Origin: Sodalis ligni
GTDB taxonomy: Bacteria; Pseudomonadota; Gammaproteobacteria; Enterobacterales; Enterobacteriaceae
NCBI RefSeq assembly: GCF_016865525.2
Contig: NZ_CP075169.1
Coordinates: 1-64,000, forward strand
Reading direction: 5' to 3'
Length of the DNA: 64,000 bases
A program made the position numbers and the translations under genes. The stretch's first letter is position 1, and the number at the start of each line of letters is the position of its first letter. The notes beneath the pieces are model-generated. The model worked only from the letters and a program-made list of their open reading frames with translations, was not told where the DNA came from and ran no database searches. This document shows positions 11,556-20,642 of this stretch, piece by piece.

Positions 11556-11611
11556 CAGCGAAAGCGATGGCGGCGGATAAAAAAAATTCGCCGTTACCCT
11601 GGCTAATCAGG

Positions 11612-11941
11612 CTAATTGGCGGCGGGGGGATTATCAGCGTTGGCTGAGGAGGCGCCATGCAGCATGCGTTCTCGGGGTGAGTCAAGGCGTTTATCGCTGT
11701 TTCGGCGCAGGTAATCATAGGGCAGCAGCATGGTGTCGAGCACCGCGGAAAACGGTAAATCAATTGCCGCAAAGGGGATCATGCTCCAATTAGTATCGTC
11801 ATCTTCCAATACTGCCATGCTGGCTCGGGTTCCGGGATAATAACCCTGGTTGGGGCCGGTATGGGTCATCACACTTGAACACCCTGTGCTGCCCATTAAT
11901 GCGCAGCTTGCCGTGAGAAAGAGCAATGTCTGTTTTAACAT
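11612..11941 (-). CDS. yidQ: YidQ-like lipoprotein (YceK/YidQ family)
   Basis: The protein has 109 residues with a lipoprotein signal peptide (MLKQTLLFLTASCALMGSTG then Cys at 21) and the family segments SSVMTHTG, YYPGTRAS, and LPFSAVLDTMLLPYDYLRR. The cellular role of the family is not established. In Escherichia yidQ lies next to ibpA, as here, where it is divergent from ibpA. It converges with the upstream kinase gene with only 56 bases between stops. Confidence 0.85.
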   Translation of the reverse strand: MLKQTLLFLTASCALMGSTGCSSVMTHTGPNQGYYPGTRASMAVLEDDDTNWSMIPFAAIDLPFSAVLDTMLLPYDYLRRNSDKRLDSPRERMLHGASSANADNPPAAN

Positions 11942-12095
11942 AGTTTCTCTGCATCCATTTTTGTCATAATAATTTGATGGCTACGCATTAGTCGGAATGA
12001 GTAAATATGCTGCTGCTACGGCCTATTCAGTGTAAGTTATAATAAACTCTTCTCAATCTGATTTCCCTCAATCTGCGATATTTTTTTCGTATTCC

Positions 12096-12127
12096 CCCTT
12101 GAAAAAATTACGGCCGGCGCCACTTTA
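12096..12127 (+). promoter_or_regulatory. Probable heat-shock (sigma-32) promoter of ibpAB
   Basis: CCCTTGAAAA at 12096-12105 matches the sigma-32 -35 element, and GCCACTTTA 13-14 bases later resembles the -10 element. ibpAB is a classic sigma-32 regulon member. Recognition is by eye; the -10 match is moderate. Confidence 0.5.
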
Positions 12128-12200
12128 TAGTTGTGGCCGGGAAAAATATGCCGTAAGGGTATTTGGTCACCGACCTGTCCATCCGGAAGGTTGTTTACCA

Positions 12201-12219
12201 CCTCGCTGATTGTTGGAGG
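12201..12219 (+). promoter_or_regulatory. ROSE-like RNA thermometer covering the ibpA ribosome binding site
   Basis: CCTC-G-C (12201-12206) can pair with GGAGG (12215-12219), the ibpA Shine-Dalgarno, leaving one bulged G opposite it. A bulged G in the strand facing the Shine-Dalgarno is the hallmark of ROSE thermometers, which are known for ibpA in enterics. Heat would melt the hairpin and expose the site. Confidence 0.55.
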
Positions 12220-12227
12220 CTTTAACC

Positions 12228-12640
12228 ATGCGTAATTTTGATTTATCACCTCTCTACCGTTCGGCCATTGGTTTTGATCGGCTGGTCAACCTGCTTGAAT
12301 CCGGGCAGACCCAAAGTAACGGCGGTTATCCTCCTATAATGTGGAATTGGTAAATGAAAACCAATATCGCATTGCCATTGCTGTAGCAGGTTTTGCCGAA
12401 CATGAGCTCGATATTACCGCCCATGACAACCTGTTGACGGTAAAAGGAGCCCATGGGGACGAGCCCACGGAACGCAACTATTTGTATCAAGGCATCGCCG
12501 AGCGCAATTTCGAACGTAAATTCCAATTAGCTGAACATATCCAAATTAAAGGCGCAAATTTGGAAAATGGATTGCTCTATATCGATTTAGAGCGTGTGGT
12601 TCCGGAAACTTTGAAACCGCGCCGTATTGAAATCAAGTAA
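12228..12640 (+). pseudogene. ibpA: Small heat-shock protein IbpA, frameshifted
   Basis: IbpA is an alpha-crystallin-type holdase that binds aggregating proteins together with IbpB. The ATG at 12228 gives the family start [19 protein letters not shown], but the frame breaks after GGYPP near 12336 and stops at 12352-12354. The rest ([17 protein letters not shown] to RRIEIK) reads intact in another frame to 12640. One missing T (CCTCC-TATAAT, expected PPYNVELV) explains it. The surviving downstream frame starts at a GTG with no ribosome binding site. All other residues are well conserved, so the lesion is recent or an assembly error. Confidence 0.85.
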
Positions 12641-12748
12641 ACCGGCCGCGGTCCGCAGCCACAGTATGTAATAACATCCGCCTGCCGAAAACGGGGGCAA
12701 GCTTAACCCTATCTATATACCCTAAAGATAAAGGGTATTACAGATTAT

Positions 12749-12766
12749 CTCGCTTCAAAGAAGGAG
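12749..12766 (+). promoter_or_regulatory. ROSE-like RNA thermometer covering the ibpB ribosome binding site
   Basis: CTC-G-CTTC (12749-12756) pairs perfectly with GAAG-GAG (12760-12766) across a three-base loop, with a single bulged G. GAAGGAG is the ibpB Shine-Dalgarno. The geometry is that of a ROSE element, here in the ibpA-ibpB intergenic region, and implies separate temperature control of ibpB translation. Confidence 0.6.
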
Positions 12767-12774
12767 TAAATATG

Positions 12775-13227
12775 ATGCGTAACTATGATCTCTCTCCACT
12801 ATTACGCCAGTGGATCGGTTTTGATAAATTAGCCAGCAGCATGCAGGGCAATCAGGATGACTTTAGCTTCCCGCCCTATAACATCGAAAAAAGCGACGAT
12901 AACCATTATCGCATTTCGCTGGCATTGGCCGGGTTCCGGCAGGAAGATCTGACTATCGAGGTTGAAGGCCCGCGTTTAAGCATCGCCGGCAAACCCTTGG
13001 TGCCGGAGAAGAAGGTGGAATATCTCCATCATGGCCTGGTCAGCAAGCCTTTCTCCCTGAGCTTTACCCTGGCCGAACATATGTCGATAACCCACGCCGA
13101 ATTTACCAACGGCTTATTGCATATCGATTTGGAACGCCATGTTCCCGAATCCTTGCAGCCCCGCCGTATCGCCATCAGCAGCGGCGAACGGTCCCCGGTG
13201 CTGGAACACCAGGCGGACGGGCAATAA
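12775..13227 (+). CDS. ibpB: Small heat-shock chaperone IbpB
   Basis: IbpB is a holdase of the alpha-crystallin family that keeps unfolded proteins refoldable by DnaK and ClpB. The domain runs from [20 protein letters not shown] (about 32 on) to [13 protein letters not shown], with the conserved C-terminal IAI motif (RRIAIS). Two adjacent ATGs, 12772 and 12775, are possible; the second gives the family start [10 protein letters not shown] and an eight-base spacing from GGAG. With ibpA frameshifted, this may be the only intact small heat-shock protein of the pair. Confidence 0.95.
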   Translation: MRNYDLSPLLRQWIGFDKLASSMQGNQDDFSFPPYNIEKSDDNHYRISLALAGFRQEDLTIEVEGPRLSIAGKPLVPEKKVEYLHHGLVSKPFSLSFTLAEHMSITHAEFTNGLLHIDLERHVPESLQPRRIAISSGERSPVLEHQADGQ

Positions 13228-13297
13228 AACATACGACCGCGTTGTACGCCCCAGGTGTGCAAGGGCTGAACCGCCCGCGGGCATAACATTACCTACT

Positions 13298-13347
13298 GCG
13301 CCACATCCTATCCGAAGAGCTATTCGATGGGATGCGGCGCGGTTTTT
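13298..13347 (+). terminator. Terminator between convergent ibpB and avtA
   Basis: GCGCC-A-CATCC pairs with GGATG-C-GGCGC across a loop of about 20 bases, then GGTTTTT follows. It lies between the stop of ibpB and the stop of the oppositely oriented avtA. Confidence 0.6.
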
Positions 13348-13384
13348 GCGTTAAAGACAATCCTACGACGCTATTACCGACACA

Positions 13385-14644
13385 TTATTCAGCGGCCGCT
13401 TCCCTGTGCGCCCGCTCCACTTCTTCCGCCAAAATGGCGATGCCCCTTTCGATTTTATCGGCCTCCGGGACATAATTCATGCGCATGCATTGATGAGCAT
13501 GGGGCCAGTCCGGCTCAAGACCGGGGAAAAAATAGTGGCCCGGCACCATTAATACACCGCGCATTTTCAGCCGTTGATATAGCATCTCGGTGGTAATGGG
13601 CAGGTTTTGGAACCACAGCCATAAAAAAATGGCCCCCTCCGGTTTGTGGATCAGGCAGCGCTCCGGCGGCAGATAGCGCCGCAGCGTGGCGATAGTCTGC
13701 GTCACGCGCCGCTGGTAAAAAGGCCGAATGACGTCGGTGGCCAAAGACATCAGATCGCCACGGCGGATCATGGCGGCGGCCAATGCCGGCCCAAGGCCGC
13801 CGGGGGCCAGGCTGATGATGCCGTTCATATTGCTGATGGCGGAAATCACCTCTTCATCGGCAATCACAATACCGCAGCGCACGCCGGGTAATCCCAGCTT
13901 AGACAGACTCATGCATAGAATGATATTGGAATTCCACAGCGGCGTGGCTTCGCTGAAGATAATACCCGGGAACGGCAGTCCATAGGCATTGTCGATTAAT
14001 AAAGGAATATTGTGCTGTCGGGCCAGCTCATCCAGGCGCAGCAGCTCCTGGTCTGTAATCACGTTGCCGGTGGGGTTGGTGGGGCGAGAAACGCAAATCA
14101 GACCAATATCCTCACCCACCTGCAGATGCTCGAAATCAACATGGTATTTAAACTGGCCGTCCGGCAAGCGGGCAATGTTCGGCTTGGTTGAAACGAACAT
14201 ATCTTCTTCCAACCCGGCATCGGCATATCCCAGATATTCCGGCGCCAGCGGGAACAGCACCTTTTTCAAGCTGCCGTCTTGCGCTCGTCCCGCGAAAAGA
14301 TTGAATAAATAGAAAAAAGCGCTCTGGCTGCCATTGGCCAGCGCAATATTTTTTTCGCTGACCGCCCAGCCGAGCTCCTGGCGCAGCAAGGCCGCCAACG
14401 CGGTCAGCAACACGTTTTTCCCCTGCGGACCGTCGTAATTGCATAATGCTTCGCCTAGGGTGCCTTCATCCAACATGGACCGGCAAAGATCATGAAAATA
14501 CGTTTCCATCGCCGGAATGGCCGCAGGATTGCCCCCTCCGAGCATAATCGCCCCAGGGGTGCGCAGCCCGTCGTTCATATCGTCCATGAGCTGGGCAATG
14601 CCCGAATGGCGGGTGAATTTGGTTCCGAAAAGCGAAAAGGCCAT
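13385..14644 (-). CDS. avtA: Valine--pyruvate aminotransferase AvtA
   Basis: AvtA is a PLP-dependent transaminase that interconverts valine and pyruvate with 2-ketoisovalerate and alanine. The 419 residues match the family (417). Fold type I features include NGSQSAFFYLFNLF, the SRPTNPTGNVITDQEL segment with the PLP-contacting Asn, DNAYGLPFPG, and the Schiff-base lysine in CMSLSKLGLPGVRCG. It lies downstream of an AI-2E-family permease on the same strand (92-base gap). A conserved enteric enzyme with no oddities. Confidence 0.95.
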   Translation of the reverse strand: MAFSLFGTKFTRHSGIAQLMDDMNDGLRTPGAIMLGGGNPAAIPAMETYFHDLCRSMLDEGTLGEALCNYDGPQGKNVLLTALAALLRQELGWAVSEKNIALANGSQSAFFYLFNLFAGRAQDGSLKKVLFPLAPEYLGYADAGLEEDMFVSTKPNIARLPDGQFKYHVDFEHLQVGEDIGLICVSRPTNPTGNVITDQELLRLDELARQHNIPLLIDNAYGLPFPGIIFSEATPLWNSNIILCMSLSKLGLPGVRCGIVIADEEVISAISNMNGIISLAPGGLGPALAAAMIRRGDLMSLATDVIRPFYQRRVTQTIATLRRYLPPERCLIHKPEGAIFLWLWFQNLPITTEMLYQRLKMRGVLMVPGHYFFPGLEPDWPHAHQCMRMNYVPEADKIERGIAILAEEVERAHREAAAE

Positions 14645-14736
14645 GTTATTTATATGTTAAAGGTTGATGAGGGACGTGGTGATACCATACCGCCCTTGCT
14701 GCGTCAGGCAACCACTATTTTAACGGCCGAAAAAAG

Positions 14737-15741
14737 TTAAATCAGGTCCAGGCTGCGCAGCTCGGTTTTAAGATAGGCGTAATAGATAGGCGCAGCCACC
14801 AGTCCCTCCAATCCAAAAGCGGCTTCGAATACCAGCATAGCCAATAGCAGCTCCCAGGATTTAGCCTGGATCCGGTTACCGACGATCTCCGCGTTGAGAA
14901 AATACTCCAGCTTGTGGATGAGTATCAGGTACAAAAGCATCACCCCGCCCACCGGCAAGGAGATTGATAGCGCCGAGATGATAAACATGAAATTTGAGAT
15001 CAGGTTCCCGATTATCGGTAGTAAACCAAAAATAAACGTTGCCACCACCAGCGTCTTGGACAGCGGCAAATGAATCTTGAATAGGGGAAAGATAACAAAG
15101 ATCAAAATGGACGTGAGGACAGTATTGACTAAAGACACCTTGATTTGCGCAAACACGATATTGCGAAAGGAGCTGGATAAATTCTGGATGCGCTGCAGCA
15201 GCTGTTCCCGAAAGTAGGTAGTGCGTCCGGAAGGTTTGTTCAAAGAAATGATGGCGCCGATAATCAAGCCAATCAGAATGGTGATAAAGCCATGCAGAAA
15301 GCTGCGCCCCATGTTCCTGATAGTGATGAGGTTTTTTTCCACCAGCGCGAACACTTCGTTTTTAAGCTCTTCGGCGCTTTCCGGCAGGAAAGCGGGGAAA
15401 CTCGCGGGGATGCGGTTTTTGATGCCGGAAAAAATCCGGTTCGTTTCGGACGTTATATCAATGCCGCGCTGGATGTTCGAGGTCAGGAAGCTCACCAGGC
15501 TGACGATGGCGATGGTCAACACGATTACCACGACGGCGGCAATGATACTAACCACCAGCCATCTCGCCCTGGTACCGCCGATAAGGCGTTCAAACCAGGG
15601 TGTCATGGCGAAAATGATTTCATAGGCCAGGAAACCGGCGACAAAGCAGGGAAATAAATGCAGCGGGATGATGATGGCAATAAAAAAAATCATCAAAATA
15701 TAGGTACTGATTTTTATATAGTCGTGACGGCTGGTCATCAT
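14737..15741 (-). CDS. AI-2E family (UPF0118/PerM-like) transporter
   Basis: This is an inner-membrane protein of about 335 residues with some seven to eight hydrophobic segments in the AI-2E family pattern: two at the N-terminus, one near 65-90, a soluble stretch (about 90-150), then clusters from GFITILIGLIIGAIISL onward, with the conserved PLSKTLVVATFIFGLLPIIGN region. Family members include TqsA and PerM; several are Na+/H+ antiporters or export AI-2, so the substrate is open. The second of two adjacent ATGs (15741 and 15738 both possible) is at better distance from AAGGA. Confidence 0.8.
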   Translation of the reverse strand: MMTSRHDYIKISTYILMIFFIAIIIPLHLFPCFVAGFLAYEIIFAMTPWFERLIGGTRARWLVVSIIAAVVVIVLTIAIVSLVSFLTSNIQRGIDITSETNRIFSGIKNRIPASFPAFLPESAEELKNEVFALVEKNLITIRNMGRSFLHGFITILIGLIIGAIISLNKPSGRTTYFREQLLQRIQNLSSSFRNIVFAQIKVSLVNTVLTSILIFVIFPLFKIHLPLSKTLVVATFIFGLLPIIGNLISNFMFIISALSISLPVGGVMLLYLILIHKLEYFLNAEIVGNRIQAKSWELLLAMLVFEAAFGLEGLVAAPIYYAYLKTELRSLDLI

Positions 15742-16105
15742 AGTTCCTTGCTCAGTAGGTCCTTGCAAAACGCGTTGGTTCCATTCATATCGCTGTTAAA
15801 AGTAAAGCACATGCCTGCATAGCGGCAAAGGTCAATTTTCGCCGGCGGTAAAATCTGCGACCGGTCTTGCGCATCCCACGGGCATAGGGATGCCGCGGCA
15901 GCGCATATCATACGCTCTCGCGAGAAGTTCGTTAGCCGTTATTGCCTTGTTGCGGCACAAACGTGGGCGGATGCGGCCGGATGGCGCCTCGCAGCGATAA
16001 AGCAGACTAAGACTCAAAATACGGCAGGATGGCGCTCCTTCGCGATATAACCCTGTCTGAGTGCGGTCGGATAAGCGTCTTCCTGCGATATCCGACCGTT
16101 CAGGG

Positions 16106-17080
16106 TTACTGGATAACCTGCGGATTGACGCAGTTTCGTTCCACTTTGCCGGTCAGGGCGGTAATAAGATTTTCCACCGCTGTAGCCGCCATGTCATAGC
16201 GTGTTTCATGGGTGGCGGAACCCACATGGGGCAATGCCACGACATTGGGCAAGCGCAGCAGCGCGGAATCCGCAGGCAAGGGTTCGTGCTCAAAGACATC
16301 CAGGCCGGCGGCATGGATACGATGATTTTTCAGGGCGTCGATGAGGGCTTCCTCGTCCACCACCGGGCCGCGTCCGGCGTTAATCAAAATGGCGCTGGGT
16401 TTCATCTTCGCCAACTGGTCGCGGCCGATCAAATGGTGGGTCTGTTCGTTCAGGGGCAAGGTGATGCAAACAAAATCGGACTCTGCCAGCAGGCTGTCTA
16501 CATCACGATAGCCGGCGTTGAATCGCTGCTCCGCCTGCTCATGCCGATGGCGCGCGTTGTATAAAACCGGCATGGAAAATCCCCCGTGGGCCCGTTGCGC
16601 CAGGGCCATGCCAATGCGCCCCATGCCGATGATACCCAGCGTCTTGTGGTGGACATCGATGCCATACCAACTGGGATCCACGCTGTCGCGCCATTTGCCG
16701 GCTTTGGTGCGTTCAGCCAAATCAACCACCCGGCGTGCGGTGGACAATACCAGCGCCATCATCAAATCGGCCACCGTTTCAGTCAAGGCGTCCGGGGTAT
16801 GCATCAGCGCGATACCGCGTGCGCTCATTTCTTCCACGTCGAATTGATCGTAGCCCGCCGATATCGTGGAGGCGACCTTAAGGCTGGGCAGCAGGTTCAA
16901 TCGCTGCTTATCGAATTTGCCGCCTGAACCGATGATTCCTTGCGCTTTCTGCAGTACCTGAGCATATTTTTTGCAATTTTCTTCGCTTAATCCCTCAAAC
17001 TCTGTCACCGCAAAATGCGTATCCAAGCGTTGACGCAGATCTTCAGGTAATGTTTTATAGGCAACAACAACAGGTTTCAT
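16106..17080 (-). CDS. ghrB: Glyoxylate/hydroxypyruvate/2-ketogluconate reductase GhrB
   Basis: GhrB is an NAD(P)H-dependent D-2-hydroxyacid dehydrogenase that reduces glyoxylate, hydroxypyruvate and 2-ketogluconate. The start [15 protein letters not shown] at 17080 follows GGAAAGAGG and gives 324 residues, the family length. The Rossmann motif is [16 protein letters not shown], and the catalytic Arg, Glu and His lie in [25 protein letters not shown] and [11 protein letters not shown]. It sits downstream of a KguT-type transporter, a KguE-type isomerase and a PtxS-type regulator, so here 2-ketogluconate (to gluconate) is the likely substrate. Confidence 0.92.
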   Translation of the reverse strand: MKPVVVAYKTLPEDLRQRLDTHFAVTEFEGLSEENCKKYAQVLQKAQGIIGSGGKFDKQRLNLLPSLKVASTISAGYDQFDVEEMSARGIALMHTPDALTETVADLMMALVLSTARRVVDLAERTKAGKWRDSVDPSWYGIDVHHKTLGIIGMGRIGMALAQRAHGGFSMPVLYNARHRHEQAEQRFNAGYRDVDSLLAESDFVCITLPLNEQTHHLIGRDQLAKMKPSAILINAGRGPVVDEEALIDALKNHRIHAAGLDVFEHEPLPADSALLRLPNVVALPHVGSATHETRYDMAATAVENLITALTGKVERNCVNPQVIQ

Positions 17081-17174
17081 CCTCTTTCCCCTTTCAGCGA
17101 TATGTTTTATACCCTTCGGGTATACAGAAAGCAGCATAACAGTTTTGCCGGTGAACGAAATAGCCGCCGTCCCG

Positions 17175-18440
17175 CTAGGCCGTTTGCGGCTGCGTATTCT
17201 GCGCCGGTTTGACTATCAGCGTTAACCATACCGAAACCAGCAGGGCTATGGCCATAAACATATAGGATGCCGATGGCGAACCGGTGGCGCCGTTAAGATA
17301 TCCCACCACCCAGGAGCCGACAAACGAACCGAGGGCTCCCATGCTGTTGATAAGCGCCATTGCCCCGCCGGAAACGTTGCGCGGCAGCATTTCTGGCACG
17401 ATGGCGAAAAACGGACCATACGGGGCGTACATAGCGGCGCCCGCAATGACCAATAATGTATATGAGCCCCAGAAATGATGAGCGCCCAGCATATAGGAAG
17501 ACAAAAATGCCAAGGCGCCGATCAAAAGCAGCGGCCAAACAAAGATTTTTCTTTTCTGCAGCTTATCCGACGCCCATGACACGAGAATCATGGCGATAGT
17601 GGCCGCCAGATAAGGCACCGCCGACAGCCAGCCGGCCTGAACCATACCCATCTCCATTCCGTTGCGCAAAATGGACGGCAGCCATAATACGAAGCCGTAA
17701 ACACCGATGCTCCAGGCGAAATATTGAATACTCAGAATAATGACATTACGGGAGCGAAACGCCTCAGCGTAATTATGAACCGCTTTTATACCCTCTTGTT
17801 CTTTTAACAGCTGCTGTTGCAAAGCCCGCTTTTCACTCTCGGACAGCCACTTTGCCTGAGCGGGTTTATCCTGCACCATAAACCACCAGCAGAACGCCCA
17901 GATAATGGCGGGAGCGCCTTCGAAAATAAACATTTCGCGCCAGCCGAAGGAGTTAATCAGGTAACCGGATAACACCGACATCCACAGTACCGTTACCGGA
18001 TTACCGAGGATAAGGAAGGTATTGGCCCGTGAGCGTTCGGATTTGGTGAACCAGTTACTGATATAAATCAGCAGCGCCGGCATGACCGCGGCTTCAACCA
18101 CCCCCAGCGCGAATCGAATCACCATCAACATCGGGATATTGCTGACGATACCGGTCAGGGAGGCGCAGCCGCCCCAGAGCAGCAGGCACCAGAAAATCAG
18201 CTTTTTTACGCTGCGTCGTTCCGCATAGATGGCTCCCGGTATCTGGAAAAAAAAATAACCCAGGAAGAACAACGCCCCCAGAAGGGATGAAATGGTTTTG
18301 GTAATGCCCAGATCGTCATTTATGCCTGCCGCGGAGGCGAAACTGAAATTAGCCCGATCGAGATATGCCAGACTGTAACTGATAAAGACAATCGGCATAA
18401 TATACCACCAGCGCTTTGGTGCTATTTTCGCTATGCTCAT
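17175..18440 (-). CDS. kguT: MFS transporter, probable 2-ketogluconate permease (KguT-like)
   Basis: This is an inner-membrane transporter of the anion:cation symporter family with 12 predicted helices and 421-422 residues. The opening [20 protein letters not shown] and the segment [20 protein letters not shown] closely resemble Pseudomonas KguT as I recall it. ATG 18443 and 18440 are both possible after AAGGA; 18440 has the better spacing. It is flanked by the isomerase upstream and ghrB downstream on the same strand. A PtxS-type operator lies about 110 bases upstream (18551), so it can be transcribed from its own regulated promoter. Assignment to 2-ketogluconate rests on family similarity and neighbours. 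Confidence 0.75.
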   Translation of the reverse strand: MSIAKIAPKRWWYIMPIVFISYSLAYLDRANFSFASAAGINDDLGITKTISSLLGALFFLGYFFFQIPGAIYAERRSVKKLIFWCLLLWGGCASLTGIVSNIPMLMVIRFALGVVEAAVMPALLIYISNWFTKSERSRANTFLILGNPVTVLWMSVLSGYLINSFGWREMFIFEGAPAIIWAFCWWFMVQDKPAQAKWLSESEKRALQQQLLKEQEGIKAVHNYAEAFRSRNVIILSIQYFAWSIGVYGFVLWLPSILRNGMEMGMVQAGWLSAVPYLAATIAMILVSWASDKLQKRKIFVWPLLLIGALAFLSSYMLGAHHFWGSYTLLVIAGAAMYAPYGPFFAIVPEMLPRNVSGGAMALINSMGALGSFVGSWVVGYLNGATGSPSASYMFMAIALLVSVWLTLIVKPAQNTQPQTA

Positions 18441-18550
18441 CATGTTTCCTTAGTAAAGTAAGGTAGACAATTCCATTCACGGACAATCGTTTACTGGTTT
18501 ATTGCAAGCGAGGCGGCTGCCCTCATCGAAAAAATGTAAATACGACCGTA

Positions 18551-18564
18551 TGGTATCGGTTCCA
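18551..18564. promoter_or_regulatory. Candidate PtxS-type operator upstream of kguT
   Basis: TGGTATCGGTTCCA is an imperfect palindrome with the CGGTT core of LacI/PtxS-family operators. It lies in the gap between the KguE-type gene and the transporter and differs at two positions from the better site at 19382. Confidence 0.5.
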
Positions 18565-18590
18565 TTTGGGTCATTGCCAATTCGCCGCGC

Positions 18591-19334
18591 TTATTGCAAC
18601 AGGCTGACGAAACGGCGGGTAACGGCGACCAAATCTTCTCCTTGCAACGGGAATTCAATACCGCGCGGGACGCTGTCCGGCAGCGCGGCCAGTAACTGCC
18701 GCCAGTTCTGCGCGCCGGCGTCAGGGGGCACGGCGCGCCAGCCGCCGTTCGCTTCAACCGCCGTTTTGACGTGTATATAACCCACATGGGCCGCCAGGTT
18801 CCGGGCGGCCTCCAGCGCCCCCTGGCCGACCCAATGCCAGTTGCCCATATCAAAGGTCATATTAATGGGAAGCCCTGTGCCGGCCGACCGTTGGAAAAAT
18901 GCCGTCAGCGGAGCCAGCGTTCCGCATTCGGTCTGATCGTTTTCCACCGTTAACGCGACTTGTTGCCCCGCCGGGAATGTCGCCAGAGGGGTAAGATCGG
19001 CAGCGGCGTAAAAATGGCCTAATGATAATTTTAGCCGCTCGGCGCCAAGTTGATTCGCTTCGGCAAATAAACGCGGCAGCTGGGTATTGAGCGAACCGTC
19101 AGGGGTAAACAGGGCTTCCGGCGCGGAATAAAAACAGCGTAATCCATAGCCGGCGATGGCCTGCCGTAATTCCGGCAGGCGCTTCAGGTCGGTTTGGGTC
19201 AGAAGTTCCCGGCGTATTTCCACGCCGGCCGCGCCGGATTGGGCGATGATAGGCAATAGCGGGCGCTGGCCGCCCAGGGCCGAGACGGTAGCGTTGCCAT
19301 ATGCGGCGGTGACCACGAAAATATCGTGTTTCAT
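18591..19334 (-). CDS. kguE: Sugar phosphate isomerase/epimerase family protein (KguE-like)
   Basis: A TIM-barrel protein of the AP-endonuclease-2 family (xylose isomerase-like), 247 residues, starting MKHDIFVVTAAYGNATVSAL after GAGGAG. Metal-site type residues appear in GVEIRRELL, VALTVENDQTECG, NMTFDMGNWHWVG, and GYIHVKTAVE. Homologues stand at the head of Pseudomonas 2-ketogluconate operons (KguE), but their reaction is not established. It is the first gene after the divergent operator at 19382 and is read toward kguT. Confidence 0.7.
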   Translation of the reverse strand: MKHDIFVVTAAYGNATVSALGGQRPLLPIIAQSGAAGVEIRRELLTQTDLKRLPELRQAIAGYGLRCFYSAPEALFTPDGSLNTQLPRLFAEANQLGAERLKLSLGHFYAAADLTPLATFPAGQQVALTVENDQTECGTLAPLTAFFQRSAGTGLPINMTFDMGNWHWVGQGALEAARNLAAHVGYIHVKTAVEANGGWRAVPPDAGAQNWRQLLAALPDSVPRGIEFPLQGEDLVAVTRRFVSLLQ

Positions 19335-19381
19335 CGTAACTCCTCGGCGGTTGCATTTCCCAGCTATGATTCAACGTTAGA

Positions 19382-19395
19382 TGGGACCGGTTCCA
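19382..19395. promoter_or_regulatory. PtxS-type operator upstream of the kgu genes
   Basis: TGGGACCGGTTCCA is a near-perfect palindrome around CCGG, close to the Pseudomonas PtxS operator TGAAACCGGTTTCA. It lies 47 bases before the start of the KguE-type gene and after the stop of the LacI-type regulator, the expected place for repression of the operon. Confidence 0.6.
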
Positions 19396-19457
19396 TTGAG
19401 AAGCTTGATAGGCAAAATTTATGATCATAATCACGAATTAAAGCCCGCTTTTGCCCG

Positions 19458-20492
19458 CTAGCGAGTGGTTGAGCCGCGCACGATCAGCTTGCCGCTGAAC
19501 GCCTGTTCGCTTATAGGCTCGTCGGCGCCCTGGATCCGTTTCAACAGCTGTTCGAGGGCGGCATAGCCGATTTGATAAGTAGGCTGTTGGAACGTGGTGA
19601 TGCCGACCCCCGCTAGTTCCGCCCAGGCCAGCTCATCGAAGCCAAGCAGGCCGATATCGCTGCCCCAGCGCAGATCCAGGCGACGCAAGGTGCGGGCGAT
19701 TTGCAGCGTCAAGGCGCCATTGGCCGATAATATGGCCTTGCGCATTCCGCGATGGTGATGATTGAACTTCTGCAGGATGGTGTCCAATGCGGCATTGTCG
19801 TCCAGTGCGCTTTCCGCCTCCTCGGCCACAAGGTCGGGATGCGCCGCCATGCTATCGCGGAACGCCTGTAAACGTTCAATCCGGGTATTTACCGCGCCCA
19901 GCGGTTCGCTGAGAAACAGGATGGCTTCAAATCCCTGCTGAATCATATGCTCAGTGGCAAGGATGGCCGCCTCACGATTGTCCAGCCCCACCACATCGCA
20001 GGAGAAACCGGGAATTTTACGGTCAATCAGCACCATCGGCAGCGAAGATTGCTGCAGCATGCCGAGAGCGTCTTCATGCATCCCTACGGCATTCACCACG
20101 ATGCCTTCTACCTGGTAGCCGTTGAGCAGCTGCAAATAATGGCGTTCCTGATTAACCTCATTATTGGTGTTGCATACCAGCAGGGTGAAGCCGTGCTGGC
20201 GACAGGCGGCCTCTATGCCGCGCATCACCTCGACGGAGTAGGGATTGGTGATATCGGCGATAATCAGGCCGACAAGCCCGGTCTGACCGCCTTTAAGACT
20301 GCGGGCCATCTGGCTGGGACGATAATCCAATTGGATAATGGCCGCTTCGATACGCTGTTTCATATCGTCGGAAAGCCGGTGATACTCACCGTTCAGGTAA
20401 CGGGATACGCTGGTTTTGCCGCTGTTCGCGGCCTTGGCAACATCGCTGATGGTGGCGCGTGCCGGCGCGAAGGAGCCCTTCTTGCGGTTCAA
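19458..20492 (-). CDS. ptxS: LacI-family transcriptional regulator (PtxS-like)
   Basis: The 344-residue repressor has an N-terminal helix-turn-helix, ATISDVAKAANSGKTSVSRY (about 13-32) followed by LNGE, a hinge with RPSQMARSLKGGQTG, and a periplasmic-binding-like effector domain (GLIIADITNPYSVEVMRGIE and LLGFDELAW). Pseudomonas PtxS represses the kgu genes and responds to 2-ketogluconate; the neighbours and operators here suggest the same role. The SGKTSVSR recognition helix is typical of this subgroup. A weaker operator-like TGGATCCGTT at 20531 upstream of the gene hints at autoregulation. Confidence 0.8.
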   Translation of the reverse strand: MNRKKGSFAPARATISDVAKAANSGKTSVSRYLNGEYHRLSDDMKQRIEAAIIQLDYRPSQMARSLKGGQTGLVGLIIADITNPYSVEVMRGIEAACRQHGFTLLVCNTNNEVNQERHYLQLLNGYQVEGIVVNAVGMHEDALGMLQQSSLPMVLIDRKIPGFSCDVVGLDNREAAILATEHMIQQGFEAILFLSEPLGAVNTRIERLQAFRDSMAAHPDLVAEEAESALDDNAALDTILQKFNHHHRGMRKAILSANGALTLQIARTLRRLDLRWGSDIGLLGFDELAWAELAGVGITTFQQPTYQIGYAALEQLLKRIQGADEPISEQAFSGKLIVRGSTTR

Positions 20493-20570
20493 TGCTCAAC
20501 TCTCCCGGTATAAAAAAAACGCTTATCCAATGGATCCGTTATAATGCGGGATCGGCGGGATTCGCGCCAG

Positions 20571-20632
20571 CATACCCGTCATCTTTCAAATTACAGCTGT
20601 GTTGGTTTTGTTACTCAGCTCATCCATGAGCG
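20571..20632. repeat. Dispersed palindromic repeat, partial copy 1
   Basis: CATACCCGTCATCTTTCAAA and the downstream CTCATCCATGAGC match the left and middle parts of the copy at 58052-58170. The right arm is missing, and the sequence has drifted. It lies between the LacI regulator promoter and yiaC. Confidence 0.6.
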
Positions 20633-20642
20633 GGACAATCAT

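Noticed and set aside
15832..16017. 61-codon ORF on the minus strand between ghrB and the AI-2E permease
   Set aside because: No ribosome binding site and no recognisable features; the region is more likely promoter and leader sequence.
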